DNA of 64,000 nucleotides, from positions 16,001 through 80,000 of the forward strand of contig JABMCL010002744.1 of the NCBI GenBank assembly GCA_018857735.1. Reading direction: 5' to 3'. Source of the stretch: Alviniconcha marisindica (lineage: Eukaryota; Mollusca; Gastropoda; Provannidae). The stretch's first letter is position 1. Each line of letters opens with the position of its first letter. The notes below the pieces were generated by a model. It did not search any database. It saw only the letters and a list, made by a program, of their open reading frames with translations, and was not told the DNA's origin. This document shows, in pieces, positions 1 to 12,678 of the stretch. The position numbers and the translations under genes were made by a program.

Positions 1-617
1 GTGGGGGGGGGCAGTATTACTAGGTCAGAGGATGGGGGGAGGGGGGGTTGGGGGGAGAGGAAAAAAATGTTGTCTTGCGTAGTTTCTGACGTTGTTATTT
101 TGTTTTTGCAACAGTGGCGACTAAAACTGTGAATAAAGAAAGAAAAAGAAAAAAAGAGTACAGGGAGTATAATATATAATAAGTGGATAAGTGATGACTG
201 CTTGCGTGGAAAGTAGTGTACGAACATAACGAAGGCGCTTATCAAATAAATGACAAAACTGAGTAATACACAAAGAACGAGACAATCAACACGTGGACAA
301 AGAAGTTGATTCACAAAGAAGAAGACGAAGCAGAAGACATATGATATCAACTAAAAACTAAACCCCCCTCTAAGGTCCAGCCATAATAAAGACCAAGCAA
401 ACGCAGAACATGCATCCGAATTCAATGGCAGGTGTGTGTACTCCATCCTTGTTCTGAGCTAGTTTATCTACTTAACAGAAATGGGTTTGGGCTGGGCTGA
501 TTTCTATTGTTCTTCTTGCTGCTGCTGCTGGCTGCAATCAATCTCCCGTGACGGATGGGGTTGGACGAAGAACAAGCGGACCGGAGAGGGCAGAACTTAC
601 AAAAGGACAAAGTTAGA
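1..617. other. No recognisable feature
   Basis: G-rich opening (short G-runs at 1-60), then AT-leaning unique sequence. No coding signal and no known repeat. Confidence 0.5.
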
Positions 618-630
618 AAGGGCATGAGGC

Positions 631-744
631 AGAGCTCAGGAGCTGTGTGAAAGTCGAGGCGGACGTCCTGGGCTCCCGTCCCTAATAAACCTACGGTTTC
701 TGTGGACGTAAAGCAACACTTCGACCAACAACTTCAACAAGGTC
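631..744 (+). mobile_element. Short retroelement, family C, truncated
   Basis: 114 bp beginning at cagctcaggagctgtgtg-type sequence and ending in the T1 tail (gtccctaata, then tgtggacgtaaagcaac). It is flanked by a 13-bp direct repeat, aagggcatgaggc, at 618-630 and 745-757, so it inserted as a unit. No tRNA head and no coding capacity. Confidence 0.75.
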
Positions 745-844
745 AAGGGCATGAGGCCAGTAAGCCCCACATCATCAGCAGCAGGCCATGTATCAGAGCT
801 CACAATCTGTGTGAACTGGGAGGTGGACCTAGCCTCTCATTCCC

Positions 845-912
845 AACCCCCCCCCCCCCCCCCCCCCTTCCTGGTGAACCATACTCTTTTTCTGGACGTA
901 AAGCACCACAGA
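845..912 (+). repeat. Poly-C run and a T1 tail remnant
   Basis: About 22 C in a row at 847-868. A fragment ttctggacgtaaagcacc near 890-910 is a remnant of the T1 retroelement tail. Confidence 0.55.
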
Positions 913-1246
913 ATCAAAAGTGCATGCAGCGCACTGCTTTCGAACAAAGCACGGTCGTACTCAGTCACCCAAAACCAGGCCGGAGGATTCCACCACTGGC
1001 TGCCCAAAACGACCCTTCCTCTGGAACCCGGGCTAAGCGGCTCGGACAGCCCTGGCACCTGTTCTGGCAGAGCGAGCACCTGCCTCTGTCGCCAGCCCGC
1101 AGCGTCAAAGAGAGGCGGCGTGAGCTAAATGAGGGCAGAGAGGCCATCACTGCAAGCTCGCCAACCACGTGGCCTCCGTGCGTCCGGCACTGCGGGGGCC
1201 GAGCCAGACCCCCAGGCATCGGTTTACCCACAGATACTACAGCAAG

Positions 1247-1324
1247 CACACACTCCGAACACCGCTTTCCGGCACCTTCCTCCGAAGGAGGGACTGTCGT
1301 AAACCGGTGCTTGGAGTTTACAGC
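1247..1324 (-). repeat. Dispersed repeat E, copy 1
   Basis: About 75 bp matching, in reverse orientation, 16104-16177. The core ccttcctccgaaggaggg is itself nearly self-complementary. A degenerate third copy is at 22462-22505. Confidence 0.6.
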
Positions 1325-1327
1325 AAG

Positions 1328-1330
1328 CAT

Positions 1331-1384
<54 letters not shown>

Positions 1385-1418
1385 TATATAGGACCGTTTT
1401 TTAGTTGGGACCTTTATA

Positions 1419-1476
<58 letters not shown>

Positions 1477-1484
1477 GGTCCATG
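1328..1484. repeat. Twin (TA)n tracts forming a long hairpin
   Basis: Two (TA)n tracts (1334-1383 and 1421-1477) are separated by a 37-base spacer. They are bounded by catggac at the left and gtccatg at the right, so the whole locus is close to self-complementary. Confidence 0.8.
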
Positions 1485-1556
1485 ACAGCATGTAGCGTAG
1501 TGTCTCTGATTTACCACATTCTTTGGAGGAAGTATGCGGCAAAGTGATGCTTGCAC

Positions 1557-2036
1557 TGTGACCCAGACCTCCAAGGCAACGGCCATGGACCTATGCATAC
1601 AGGTCCATAGCCACAGCAGAGAAAGCGCGCTAGTGTCCACCTCAAATGGCTGTAGTCATGGTCAATACGAGTGTGACCCAGACCTCCATGACCAAGGCGG
1701 AGAAAACGCGCTAGTGTCCACCTCAAATGGCTGTAGTCATGGTCAATACGAGTGTCCGCACAGCAGTTCAGACAGCAATTGCGTAGTACACAAGCTGCTG
1801 CGCAATGGCGAGGGGACACTGCCTTAACATTTTGGTTGTTCTGGCGGCGGTCCACGGCATCCACGGTCTTCCGGGTTGGCGCCTGCTATCGCACCCCCCC
1901 CCCCCCCCCCCCCCCCCCTAATAAGCCACCTCGCTTCTGTGGGCGTTAAGCAAAATGAATCGATACGAGTGTGACCGACACCTCCACGGCCACAGCAGAG
2001 AAAACGCGTTAGAGTCCGCCTTAAATGGCTCTAGAC
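1557..2036 (+). repeat. About 80-bp degenerate repeat, three copies
   Basis: A block running from gtgacccagacctcca through gcagagaaaacgcgctag to ggtcaatacgagtgt occurs at about 1557-1675 and 1675-1757. It occurs again, more diverged, at about 1969-2036, separated by unrelated sequence and a poly-C run. Confidence 0.65.
1894..1960 (+). mobile_element. Poly-C run joined to a T1 tail fragment
   Basis: 25 C (1894-1918) run directly into ctaataagccacctcgc and tgtgggcgttaagca, the T1 tail found on family B SINEs. Confidence 0.6.
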
Positions 2037-2333
2037 ATAATATATATACTACATTTAAAACACCTTTTATATAAAAACTATACATACCAGGTTGAAACTG
2101 AACGCTTGTTGTAATTAGTAAGAAGCGTTCAACCCTTTTCGCGTTTCGGCGACTCAGGGTCGTTCTTCCTACTCGAGCTGATGGGAGCTCTATATAAAAT
2201 GCGGTTGAACTCCTTTCAAACATTTCGAGCATAATCATGGAAGAAATTAGTTTGTCAGAAAAACGGTCCGGGGAAGCGAAACGCTAAGTAATCAGCAAGG
2301 CTATGCAAGAGGAGGAGGAAATGAACAAACAGC

Positions 2334-2334
<1 letters not shown>

Positions 2335-2407
<73 letters not shown>
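2335..2407 (+). repeat. (GA)n microsatellite
   Basis: About 36 uninterrupted GA units abutting dispersed element D. Confidence 0.95.
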
Positions 2408-2409
<2 letters not shown>

Positions 2410-2515
2410 CCGAACTCGAAAACTTTATTTTACAAGGATTGTAGTTTAGGTTCAGTCAAAAACCTGTCTAACAACTAGTCCCTGCTAAGCTACTCATGAA
2501 TAGATATCAAATTAC
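2408..2515 (-). mobile_element. Dispersed element D between two (GA)n tracts
   Basis: 108 bp whose reverse complement matches two tandem copies at 46303-46391 and 46412-46510. It shares ctaaactacaatccttg and aataaagttttcgagttcg. All copies touch (GA/TC)n at one or both ends. No open frame. Confidence 0.75.
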
Positions 2516-2534
2516 AGAGAGAGAGAGAGAGAGA

Positions 2535-2585
<51 letters not shown>

Positions 2586-2600
2586 GACAGAGAGAGACAG
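2516..2600 (+). repeat. (GA)n and (ACAG)n compound microsatellite
   Basis: Twenty bases of GA followed by about 12 ACAG units and degenerate GA/CA. Confidence 0.9.
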
Positions 2601-3190
2601 AGACATACACACACAGAGACAGAGAGATCTCGGTCACGGTGAAAAGTAGTATCGGCACATCATGAAGAATCTTACATAATAAAGCAGGCTACCCGAGAAC
2701 TCCCAAAGACCAACCAGACTGTCTACCCGAGTAAGAAATAACATCGACCACCCACCCACCCACCCACCCGTCGTTAAAAACCCACCGTTATCTAGCGACC
2801 AGCCCCCGCTTTCGAGAAAAGCTATCGTGACATAAATACTGTACACGTCAGGCCAACTCCGAGCAGAGCCATGCCAGAGCACTAGCAGAAAAAAGACGCA
2901 GCCAGACATTAATCATGCAGCACCAGCAGATCACTGACGGTAATCACACAGCGTCAGGCTGCAATGGCGGCGGACTTTCACGTGAGTGAAAGCCACGATC
3001 CGTCTCGACAGGCAAATTTATCGAGTCGGGCCGCTAGCCTGGCTTTTACCGCCCGATTCCGCTGGGAAGTTATGCATCTTTGCCGATGAAGCCGTTTATC
3101 GAGTTCTCCAAGCATAAAGAATTAGTTGTCCGTTATCTGGGAAAATTGAAAAGGAATCGGTTGAGAGAAGAAAAAGAAAGACAGAAAAAA
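2601..3190. other. Unique sequence, no gene seen
   Basis: Apart from five ACCC units near 2750-2769, nothing repetitive and no recognisable coding exon. Confidence 0.5.
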
Positions 3191-3436
3191 AGCCCCCCCC
3201 CCCCCCCCCCCCTCCCCTCCACGAGAGCATGCTGTTGGAAAACTCCATACGCGCATAGCAGTGTGTGTGTGTGTGTGCGCGCGCGCGCGTTTGTGTGTGT
3301 GTGTGTGTGAGCGTGCATGCGTGCGTGTGCGTGCGTGTGTGTTTGCGCGTGCAAAGCGTGTCTGCATCTGTGTATAAGCGTGTATGTGCGAGTGCATGCG
3401 TGCGTGGGGAAGGGAAGGGAAGGGAAGGGAGGGGAG
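3191..3436 (+). repeat. Poly-C, (GT)n/(GC)n and (GGGAA)n tracts
   Basis: A 20-base C run at 3193-3212, a GT tract with a GC core at 3261-3352, and GGGAA units at 3406-3436. Confidence 0.85.
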
Positions 3437-3834
3437 TCAGCGCAGTCTATATAATTGTGCATCTCCTTGAAGATGTGTACGTCCTTGAAGAGACGTTGGA
3501 AGAAAAGGCCGAGACAGCGGATGGGGAGATGCTGCACATCAAGCTGAAGAAGCTGCATGCGACTGGAGCAGGCCGACGTTTGCAGCGAGAGCAGCTAGAG
3601 CCCAGAGTTGAGGATCGTTAAGATGTGTATCCGTATCAAAGTCGTAAACCTGCCAGGACTTAATGGAGTCCGAGCCACCACCATACAACAGGCCAGCGCG
3701 CGCAGTGCAAATAGACTGGGGTCAAAGGGGGCCAGCTAATGTACACCCCTCTCCTGTAACGCTCCATGTCTGCCGCTCGGGTGGATCGATCCGCCTTCTC
3801 GTTCAGTCATCGACCCGGCAGTTCTAGTCTAGCA

Positions 3835-4338
3835 CCCCCCCCCCCCCCCCCCCCAACTTCACTCTGTCCAAACACTTGCCATTCTACAACCCCCCTTCCC
3901 CCACCAATCCCCTACTTTACTCTCTCCAAACACTTGTCATTCTACAACCCCCCTTACCCCACCAATCCCTCACTTTACTCTCTCCATACACTTGCCATTC
4001 TACAACCCCCCTTCACCCACCAATCCCTCATTTACTTCTCCAAACATGCCATTCTACAACCCCCTTACCCCCCAACCCACTTTACTCTCTCAAATTGCCA
4101 TTCTACAACCCCCCTTACCCCACCAATCCCCCTTTACTCTCTCCATACACTTGCCATTCTACAACCCCCCTTCCCCACCAATCCCTACTTTACTCTCTCC
4201 AAACACTTGCCATCCTACAACCCCCCTTACCCCACCAATCCCCTACTTTACTCTCTCCATACACTTGCCATTCTACAACCCCCCTTCCCCCACCAATCCC
4301 TCATTTTACTCTCTCCAAACACTTGTCATTCTACAACC
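3835..4338 (+). repeat. Minisatellite, about 51-59-bp unit, nine copies
   Basis: After a 20-base C run (3835-3854), nine units each carry tgccattctacaacc and ccaccaatccc, with pyrimidine-rich spacers. Unit length varies between 51 and 59 bp, so the long open frames here shift from unit to unit and are not coding. Confidence 0.9.
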
Positions 4339-4514
4339 GAACTCTCCCCCTCCCAGCCCCCTCAAAAATAAAAATCAAAGGTGAATAATGATGTTATGGT
4401 CCGCGATGACGTCAGCCAATTCCTTGCAAACACGATTGATTGGTTGATTCTTGACATTTAACGCCCAGTCAAGCGTAAAGGTCAGACAGCTGGGCGACAG
4501 ACAGGTCGTCAAAC

Positions 4515-4516
<2 letters not shown>

Positions 4517-4592
<76 letters not shown>
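4517..4592 (+). repeat. (CA)n microsatellite
   Basis: About 38 uninterrupted CA units. Confidence 0.95.
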
Positions 4593-4595
<3 letters not shown>

Positions 4596-5339
4596 CATCT
4601 TACTCTGAAAATAAATGGAAATGATTTGCAGCCATTATACATACATATATATATATCACAAGCTGTAATACACCTGCGCACATCATAAATATACCCAAGT
4701 TATTGCAGTCAACGTCGTCAGAATGTCTACATTTTTATCGTGCAGATCTGTAAACGCATCACCGACATCATTATTATGACAGGCGAGGTCTTTCCGCGCG
4801 ACAAATGGAGATGGAAATAGCACTGTCAGTCTACTGGCACACGTTGTGCCGTAGCTCCGGCATTAACCTCCCCATCAATATAAGTCTGTCACAGCACTTG
4901 CATAAGCTAGTCCCTACAGTCGACAGACAACCTGGCACACTCAATACTTCTCTTTGTACGCCGTGGCATTCAGGTTCGCTACACAGTAGACACCCGAAGC
5001 TTTAGAACAGCAGAGAATGACAGACAGGTATATATATACGAGTACACACTGTGCCTGTGACAGACTGGAACTAGTAGAAGAGAATATTATATAGACTTGC
5101 AAATATTGTGCTCGCAGCAGGGCTGGAGAGAAGTTAGGTACACTTTGCTGGTGGTAGACTTGAAGAGAATTTACGTATACTGTACTTGTGGCAGGCTCGA
5201 AGACAATTTACAGACGAACGTAATTACGCAGTAGTCGCTTGACTATTTGTGAAGACTTTTGAATGACAGAAGTCCGTGTGTTTAAGAACATTAGCAAGCA
5301 GAACACGAACTATTATTCAAGTCAAAGGGGGGGGGGCGA
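4593..5339. other. Unique sequence, no gene seen
   Basis: Loosely repeated phrases around 5050-5210 (tgtgcctgtgacagactgga, ctcgcagcagggctgg, cttgtggcaggctcga) suggest an old, decayed tandem repeat of about 60 bp. No convincing open frame. Confidence 0.4.
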
Positions 5340-5342
5340 GAG

Positions 5343-5382
<40 letters not shown>

Positions 5383-5383
5383 C

Positions 5384-5418
<35 letters not shown>

Positions 5419-5438
5419 GGGGGTGTGAGAGAGAGAGG

Positions 5439-5519
<81 letters not shown>

Positions 5520-5541
5520 AAAAAAGAGAGAGAGAGAGAGA
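5340..5541 (+). repeat. Compound (GT)n/(GC)n/(GA)n microsatellite
   Basis: GT, GC core, GT, G-run, GA, GT, then a long GA tract, all on one strand. Confidence 0.95.
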
Positions 5542-7157
5542 AAAAAAGGAAAAAAAAGAGCAGCGTTCCTTTAAAACCACACAATATTACACTCAACCCC
5601 GCAAGTAACCCACACAAACAAAAACACTCTTTACAAATTACAACTCTTCCTCCCCCGCTAAACCCCAAATCACAAACGCAAGCGAGTAACTAACTTAACT
5701 GTGTTAACCCTTCCCCCCACGCCTAGCCAGACAAAACAAACAAGGCGAGGAAAGACCACAAGGACATCAGGGCCGAGGGAAATCTCCCCACCCATAACAC
5801 TGTCACTTCCTATGTAAGACGGACAATGGACACAGCGGGATCAGGCCCACGCTCGGCCGGGCGATAATCCGATCGGATCCCCACTGGTCAACAAGGTAAG
5901 GGACTCGGGCAGTGGCAACTTTTCCAGTGACGGTCCCAGGGCACTGACCAGCTAGCTGACCCCAGCATGACCCTTCCAGCAAACGAGTGGATCGGAGAGC
6001 GGGCAGCGTACACTGACCCTGGCTCCTTTGGGAGAGGGGGGTTGGGGTGCGGGGTTCAGTCGGCTCGGTCCTCCGATCAAAACGTGAGTCGCCTCGGAAA
6101 AAAAATGTCTTACATTAGGAAACAACTCCTTCAACTTCTATTCAGTGTTAGCCCCCACCCCCCCTCCCCCTTAGCCCTCCTCCCTCCTCCCCCCTCCCCC
6201 CCACCGCCAACTGCAAATACCGAACTCTCACTTTGGCGAGAGATCGATTGTCTGATTGATTAAACTTAAGATCGATTGACTGACTGATTAAGCGTTATTT
6301 CTCAACGGTGAAGATATTAGCACAAAGGCCGACTCAAACATATCTGCCGTTGCAACAGTGCTACTAATAACCATGACATTCGCAGTGAAATATTATGATA
6401 GAAGGATAAGCTCAAAAGATAAGCAAGATAAGCTCAAAAGATAAGTCGACTCGCTCCTTCCATCGTTACAAATCTGATCAGTGCCTCACTGTCAGTTTGC
6501 TGCCTGCGGAAGGCAAATGTGTTATTACCTCATCGAAAAAGTATTTAGTTTTACCCCTTTGTCCTCACTGTGACGGTGCCCTGTGACGGGAGGTTCAAAT
6601 CCAAGAACGATTGAAGTTTGATGTGTGTGTTTTTTGTCCCCCCCCCCCCCCTTTGTGCGTGCGTGCGTGCGTGTGTGTGTATGCGCAGACGCGCGCGTGT
6701 GTGCGTTCTCACTGAATTTAAACAAAGTTGATTCACACATGGTAAACATAAATTTAACAAACAGCAATTATTATACTATTAAACGGAGTGTGATCTACGT
6801 CAGCGCAGCCTACGAAAAACGAAATTCAATACCATACAGGTTAGCACGTTTTTCTCGCTTCTTCCCCCCCCCCCCCCCTCCCTCTTCCCCAGAACGTTGA
6901 CCTCTCTCTCCTTTTTCTGCTAAAGCTTTCTGATGCGTGTATAGATCACAACCACACATAATATGCTATAAAGTGAAAATAATGTTCTCGTTTATGCCAT
7001 GTACAGTCTCTGTGTCCCGCTGCTGATGCTCAAGCTGACGGCAGGAGACACAACCAAGCCCCCGGGGTGGGGGAGGGGGGGTGGGGGAACCAAGCCCCGG
7101 TGTGTGGGGGGGGGTGGGGGGTGGGGGCAGTAGGAGAGAAGGGTGGGGGGGGGGGTG
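5542..7157. other. Unique sequence with small G/C-runs
   Basis: A short direct repeat, gataagctcaaaagataag, occurs twice at 6402-6444. Poly-C runs lie at about 6638-6650 and 6865-6878; G-rich DNA at 7060-7155. No exon recognised. Confidence 0.45.
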
Positions 7158-7250
7158 AGGATTGAGGCAGAGCTCAGAAACTGTGTGAAAGTCGAGGCCC
7201 TGGGCTCCCCGTCCCTAACAGTCCTTACATCTGTGGACGTTAAGCAACAT
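7158..7250 (+). mobile_element. Family C retroelement fragment
   Basis: gcagagctcagaaactgtgt, gtcgaggccctgggctcccc and tgtggacgttaagcaacat match the element at 631-744. Flanking duplications were not clear. Confidence 0.6.
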
Positions 7251-7299
7251 CTGAAATTGGAAGAAGAAGAGAACTGAGGAGGAGGGGGGAGATGTGTGA

Positions 7300-8867
<1,568 letters not shown>

Positions 8868-9020
8868 TAAGTAAGTAAACATGGTGCTTAACGTCCACAG
8901 AAACCGTATGGCTTATTAGGGACGGGGAGAAGGGGGGGGGGATGGAGGTGGGGGGAGAGGGAGATTATATACCTATCGCTACACTGTCACCACCAGAATG
9001 ACTTCTGCATTAAGATGGGC
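8868..9020 (-). mobile_element. SINE family B, 5'-truncated
   Basis: 153 bp in minus orientation, containing the T1 tail (gtaagtaaacatggtgctta) and the body (tacacttgtcaccacc-like; tgacttctgcattaagatgg), but no tRNA head. It is flanked by a 13-bp duplication, agctaaaactgtg, at 8855-8867 and 9021-9033. Confidence 0.88.
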
Positions 9021-9049
9021 AGCTAAAACTGTGGCTGCGAACTGCACCT

Positions 9050-9281
9050 TTAACCCCTTCACTGCCCAAGCCTGTAAAATTTCCGGGCTGAAAAGTGCGC
9101 GCACACGCCTGCAAACGGTCTATTTTCCCGGTCCTACAACAAATCTGCTTTCAGTTCCGTGCGTTTTGGTGCAAACCCTTTCACGAGTAATGCGACGAAG
9201 AAAACAGAAATGCTTCAGGATTTGAAATTTCACTCTTTTACTTGTCTTTTTCAAGAGAAATCATGGCAGCGAAAGGGTTAA
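9050..9281. mobile_element. TTAA-flanked MITE (piggyBac-type ends)
   Basis: Begins TTAA-ccccttcactgcc (9050-9066) and ends ggcagcgaaaggg-TTAA (9265-9281). The ends are inverted repeats of about 13 bp with two mismatches. TTAA target duplication and CCC-starting termini are hallmarks of piggyBac-mobilised elements. 232 bp, no transposase. Confidence 0.65.
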
Positions 9282-9796
9282 CGGCAAACAAATCTGCGCT
9301 GGCACCCGCCATCGTGAACCGTGCAGCGACGAAGTCCTGCGGCAGCAACTGTCTAATTGCGGCTCGGCACGTACAGCCAGTATCACAGCGGGACGACGCA
9401 ACGAGGCGATATTTATGTGGCTCTTCAAGACTCGTGTTCCGGACCGCCTGCTATCGATCCGTCACGATTCACGTCTCAGGGACAAACAGCTCGGTGACTG
9501 AGTTAGCACTTCAGGCCTCGTCGTCTTCCAGGCTATAGGCGCTCCTTGTCATGTAGCCCGCGTGAGCAGAAGGAAGGAGAGAGCGTCAGGACCGAGCCGC
9601 TGGCAGACATACCGTTTCGCTGCTGGCAGTTCCACTATCGATCGCTCCCAGCGCGTCCCAGCGCGACCTATACAAACACCTAATCAACGGCTGTTCTTCT
9701 GTTTCGTCTGTTGATTTTCTCCACGTCATCGTTTTCTTAAATAATACTTGCGTAACAAAGCAGCACTCTCGACTGAGGCGCGTTTTTGTCCTGATA
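9282..9796. other. Unique sequence, no gene seen
   Basis: Moderately GC-rich single-copy DNA with no recognisable exon. Confidence 0.4.
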
Positions 9797-10036
9797 TTCA
9801 CGCACCACACAGATATTCACGCACTACGCAGATGATATTCACGCTCTACGCAGACAGATATTCACGCACCACGCAGACAGATATTCACGCATTACGCAGA
9901 TGATATTCACGCTCTACGCAGACAGATATTCACTCACCACGCAGACAGATATTCACTCACCACGCAGACAGATATTCACGCACCACGCAGACAGATATTC
10001 ATTCACCACGCAGACAGATATTCACGCACCACGCAC
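9797..10036 (+). repeat. Minisatellite, 23-bp unit
   Basis: About ten units of agatattcacgcaccacgca plus a gac spacer, with variants (cactcacc, cattacgc, gctctacg) and a recurrent higher-order variant carrying gatgatattc. Confidence 0.9.
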
Positions 10037-10456
10037 AAAAGCCCTGGAGACGTTCCCAAAGGACTGTGTTGGTGGTATTCACGCATCATGCAGGGCCTTC
10101 CTCTGCACTGGCCAAAAAGGGCAACACGCTGTAAACATGCTCCCTGCGGCTTTTGCCCGACGTTGACACATACCACAGAATTAAAAACAAACAAACAAAA
10201 ACTGATCTAAGCCCCCCCCATCAATAGTGTATTTGACTACTCAGATGACCAATGTACCCCCCCCCATTATAATTTGGAAGAGTAAGAACATGGTGTTGTT
10301 GGTGTAAAGTTTTATTATAAAATGCGTTTTATGGCAGACCATGTAATTTCCGCAACGGATTAATAAAGATTTTTTGTACCTTGCATTGCCTACGCCGTTC
10401 ACTGGGCAATAAAGCCGTCTCTCACTCACACAAACCCTCTCTCTCACCCCTCTGTC
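10037..10456. other. Unique sequence, no gene seen
   Basis: No repeat or coding signal apart from poly-C runs at about 10211-10218 and 10256-10264. Confidence 0.4.
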
Positions 10457-10725
<269 letters not shown>

Positions 10726-11084
10726 GTGGTGGCGGCACAGGAACGTAGACGTGCTGATGCGGGTAATGTTTGGACAGGGGCAGAGCAAATGAGACGGAGC
10801 TAACAAAGCCAGCCAGGATCAGCCGGGCCGTGGTTCAACTCCCTACCCCCTCCTTCCCACACCCCCCCCCTCCCACTGCTGGGCCCATCCCACGCTGTCG
10901 CTGGCTGCACGGTGTGTCGCACTGTCGGTGTCAATGCAAGCCCGTCCGGTGCGAAGTGATAACGATGACAGCAAACATCAAAACTGTCAGCGGTTGAGCT
11001 GCACGACTGGCAGATTTGGGGGCGAGGGGGATGGGGATGGGGGTTGGCGGGGGGGAGTCAACACGAAGAAGAGGGCCGCAGCAG

Positions 11085-11094
<10 letters not shown>
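10726..11094. other. Unique sequence, no gene seen
   Basis: GC-rich single-copy sequence with G-runs near 11020-11055. Confidence 0.4.

Positions 11095-11139
<45 letters not shown>
11095..11139 (+). repeat. (CA)n microsatellite
   Basis: About 22 CA units. Confidence 0.95.
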
Positions 11140-11141
<2 letters not shown>

Positions 11142-11335
11142 CACATAATAATATAACATACATAACTACCCTAGCTGCCTTTTCATTTCGCTGAAGAAAG
11201 AGACCGCCAATCTGATAAAATCGTTTATTCCAACTCTGTTAGAATCCGAGCATACTTTAAACTTCTCTATTTCCTTCGGCGTTTTTACCTGTGACTGAAG
11301 GCCACACTCACATCATATTCATAGTCATACCCGCC

Positions 11336-11417
11336 AAAGAAAGAAAGAAAGAAAGAAAGATAGAGAAAGAAAGAAAGAAAGACAGAAAGGGGAAAGAAAG
11401 AAAGAGAGAAAGAAAGA
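11336..11417 (+). repeat. (AAAG)n microsatellite
   Basis: Imperfect AAAG tetranucleotide tract of about 80 bp. Confidence 0.9.
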
Positions 11418-11430
11418 TCATATCAAAGTG

Positions 11431-11535
11431 AATGACCGAGCGAGTAGTCAAATCAGACTCGTGAAACCCCATCAATGTGAACGACCGAGCGAGTAGCCAA
11501 CGACCGAGCGAGTAGCCAAATCAAACTCGTGAATG
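11431..11535 (+). repeat. Short direct repeats with gaccgagcgagtag
   Basis: The 14-mer gaccgagcgagtag occurs three times, two of them with aaatca(g/a)actcgtgaa following. Confidence 0.75.
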
Positions 11536-11953
11536 CAAAAGGAAACATCAATGGTAACATAAAGTTCCCTTCCGCGTTCAACCGCGTTTGCTATGTACAT
11601 AAAAATAAAAATAAAAATAAAAACCTACTTCTTTGCCTGAAGTGAAACAGCAAGCGGGATGGGACAAGGAGGGACAGGGGGGTTTGGGGGAGGGGGGGGG
11701 GGGGGGGGACTAAAACGACGGGAGATGGGGTGGGGGGTGGGGGTGGGGGAAGGATGGCCGAGAGGAGATCGAGACATCGCCCGTCATTCACAGGCAAAGG
11801 AGTGAATGAATCTGTGGACAGGTCTGACTGGGTACACTGCACTTGGCCCACTGTTTCGTCTTCCTCCCGTCTGATGTCGTGATGGTACGGACAATTTTAG
11901 ACAGAACGAGATGGCTGTCTGTTTTATGGACTGGGGATAGGGAGCAGACGTGG
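11536..11953. other. Unique sequence, G-rich in part
   Basis: AAAAT units at 11601-11624 and G-rich DNA at 11655-11750. No gene recognised. Confidence 0.4.
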
Positions 11954-11970
11954 GATGTTGGTGTATAAAT

Positions 11971-12271
11971 GAGTAAACATGGTGCTTAACGTCCACAGAA
12001 ACCATAAGGCTTATTAGGGACGGGGAGAAGGGGGTATGGAGGTGGGGGAGAGGGAGATTATATACCTATCGCTACACTGTCACCACCAGAATGACTTCTA
12101 CATTAAGGTGGGCAACCGCTGAGAGTCATTTTAATGTTTGATAATTGTGAGGGACAAAGTCACAAAAACAGTGTCCACAGACCACAACTTTTGAAGAGAA
12201 AGGAGAGCCGAAGCGGATTCGAACCGAGGTCCCTCAGCTTACCAGCCTTACCGCTAGGCCAAACCGGCTCA
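11971..12271 (-). mobile_element. SINE family B, full length
   Basis: Reads from the T1 tail (gagtaaacatggtgctta) through the body to a tRNA-like head in reverse (ggattcgaaccgaggtccct ... ccgctaggccaaaccggctc). The head carries pol III box B (ggttcgaatcc) and box A-like sequence on the minus strand. The 14-bp duplication gatgttggtgtata at 11954-11967 and 12272-12285 marks the target site. Confidence 0.93.
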
Positions 12272-12309
12272 GATGTTGGTGTATATCCACACTGGGACTA
12301 TATAATAAG

Positions 12310-12372
12310 CTGGGAATCGAACCGACGTCGTCCGCATACCAGCCTAACGTCTTACCGCTAGGCCAAAGCTCA
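12310..12372 (-). mobile_element. Isolated tRNA-like SINE head, decayed
   Basis: ggaatcgaaccgacgtcgtc followed by accagcctaacgtcttaccg and ctaggccaaa repeats the family B head without its body, directly beside the complete copy. Confidence 0.7.
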
Positions 12373-12412
12373 GGCTGACACCTGTTTCAAACTGACCGAT
12401 GTTTTCACAGAT

Positions 12413-12449
12413 GCCCAACGTCCAGAGAAACCATACGGTTTGTTAAGCC
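12413..12449 (-). mobile_element. T1 tail fragment
   Basis: gcccaacgtccagagaaacc followed by atacggtttgttaagc matches the T1 tail in reverse orientation. Confidence 0.5.
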
Positions 12450-12512
12450 CGTTCTTAATTGGGCGAATGTTTCTTCGCGAACCTAGTTGGAAGTATTCGG
12501 CGAACCTATTTG

Positions 12513-12678
12513 AAAGTTTGAAATTGTTCTTCAATGTTGCTTTGATACACACTCTAAAGTTTGAAATTCTTCTTCAATGTTGTTTTGATACACACTCTAA
12601 AGTTTGAAATTCTTCTTCAATGTTGTTTCGATACACTCTCTAAAGTTTGAAATTATTCTTCAATGTTGTTGTGATACC
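12513..12678 (+). repeat. Minisatellite, 43-bp unit, four copies
   Basis: Units beginning aaagtttgaaatt at 12513, 12556, 12599 and 12642, each containing cttcaatgttg and gatacactc. The spacing is exactly 43 bp. Confidence 0.92.

Noticed and set aside
702..1391. 229-residue open frame
   Set aside because: Runs through a family C tail, a poly-C run, repeat E and a (TA)n tract, with low-complexity proline and Tyr-Ile repeats. Not a gene.
3766..4371. 201-residue repetitive open frame
   Set aside because: Product of the C-rich minisatellite. Units of 51-59 bp change frame, and overlapping frames are equally open.
9797..10036. CRISPR-like array of 23-bp repeats
   Set aside because: Repeats are directly tandem without unique spacers, and the genome is eukaryotic. 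It is a minisatellite.
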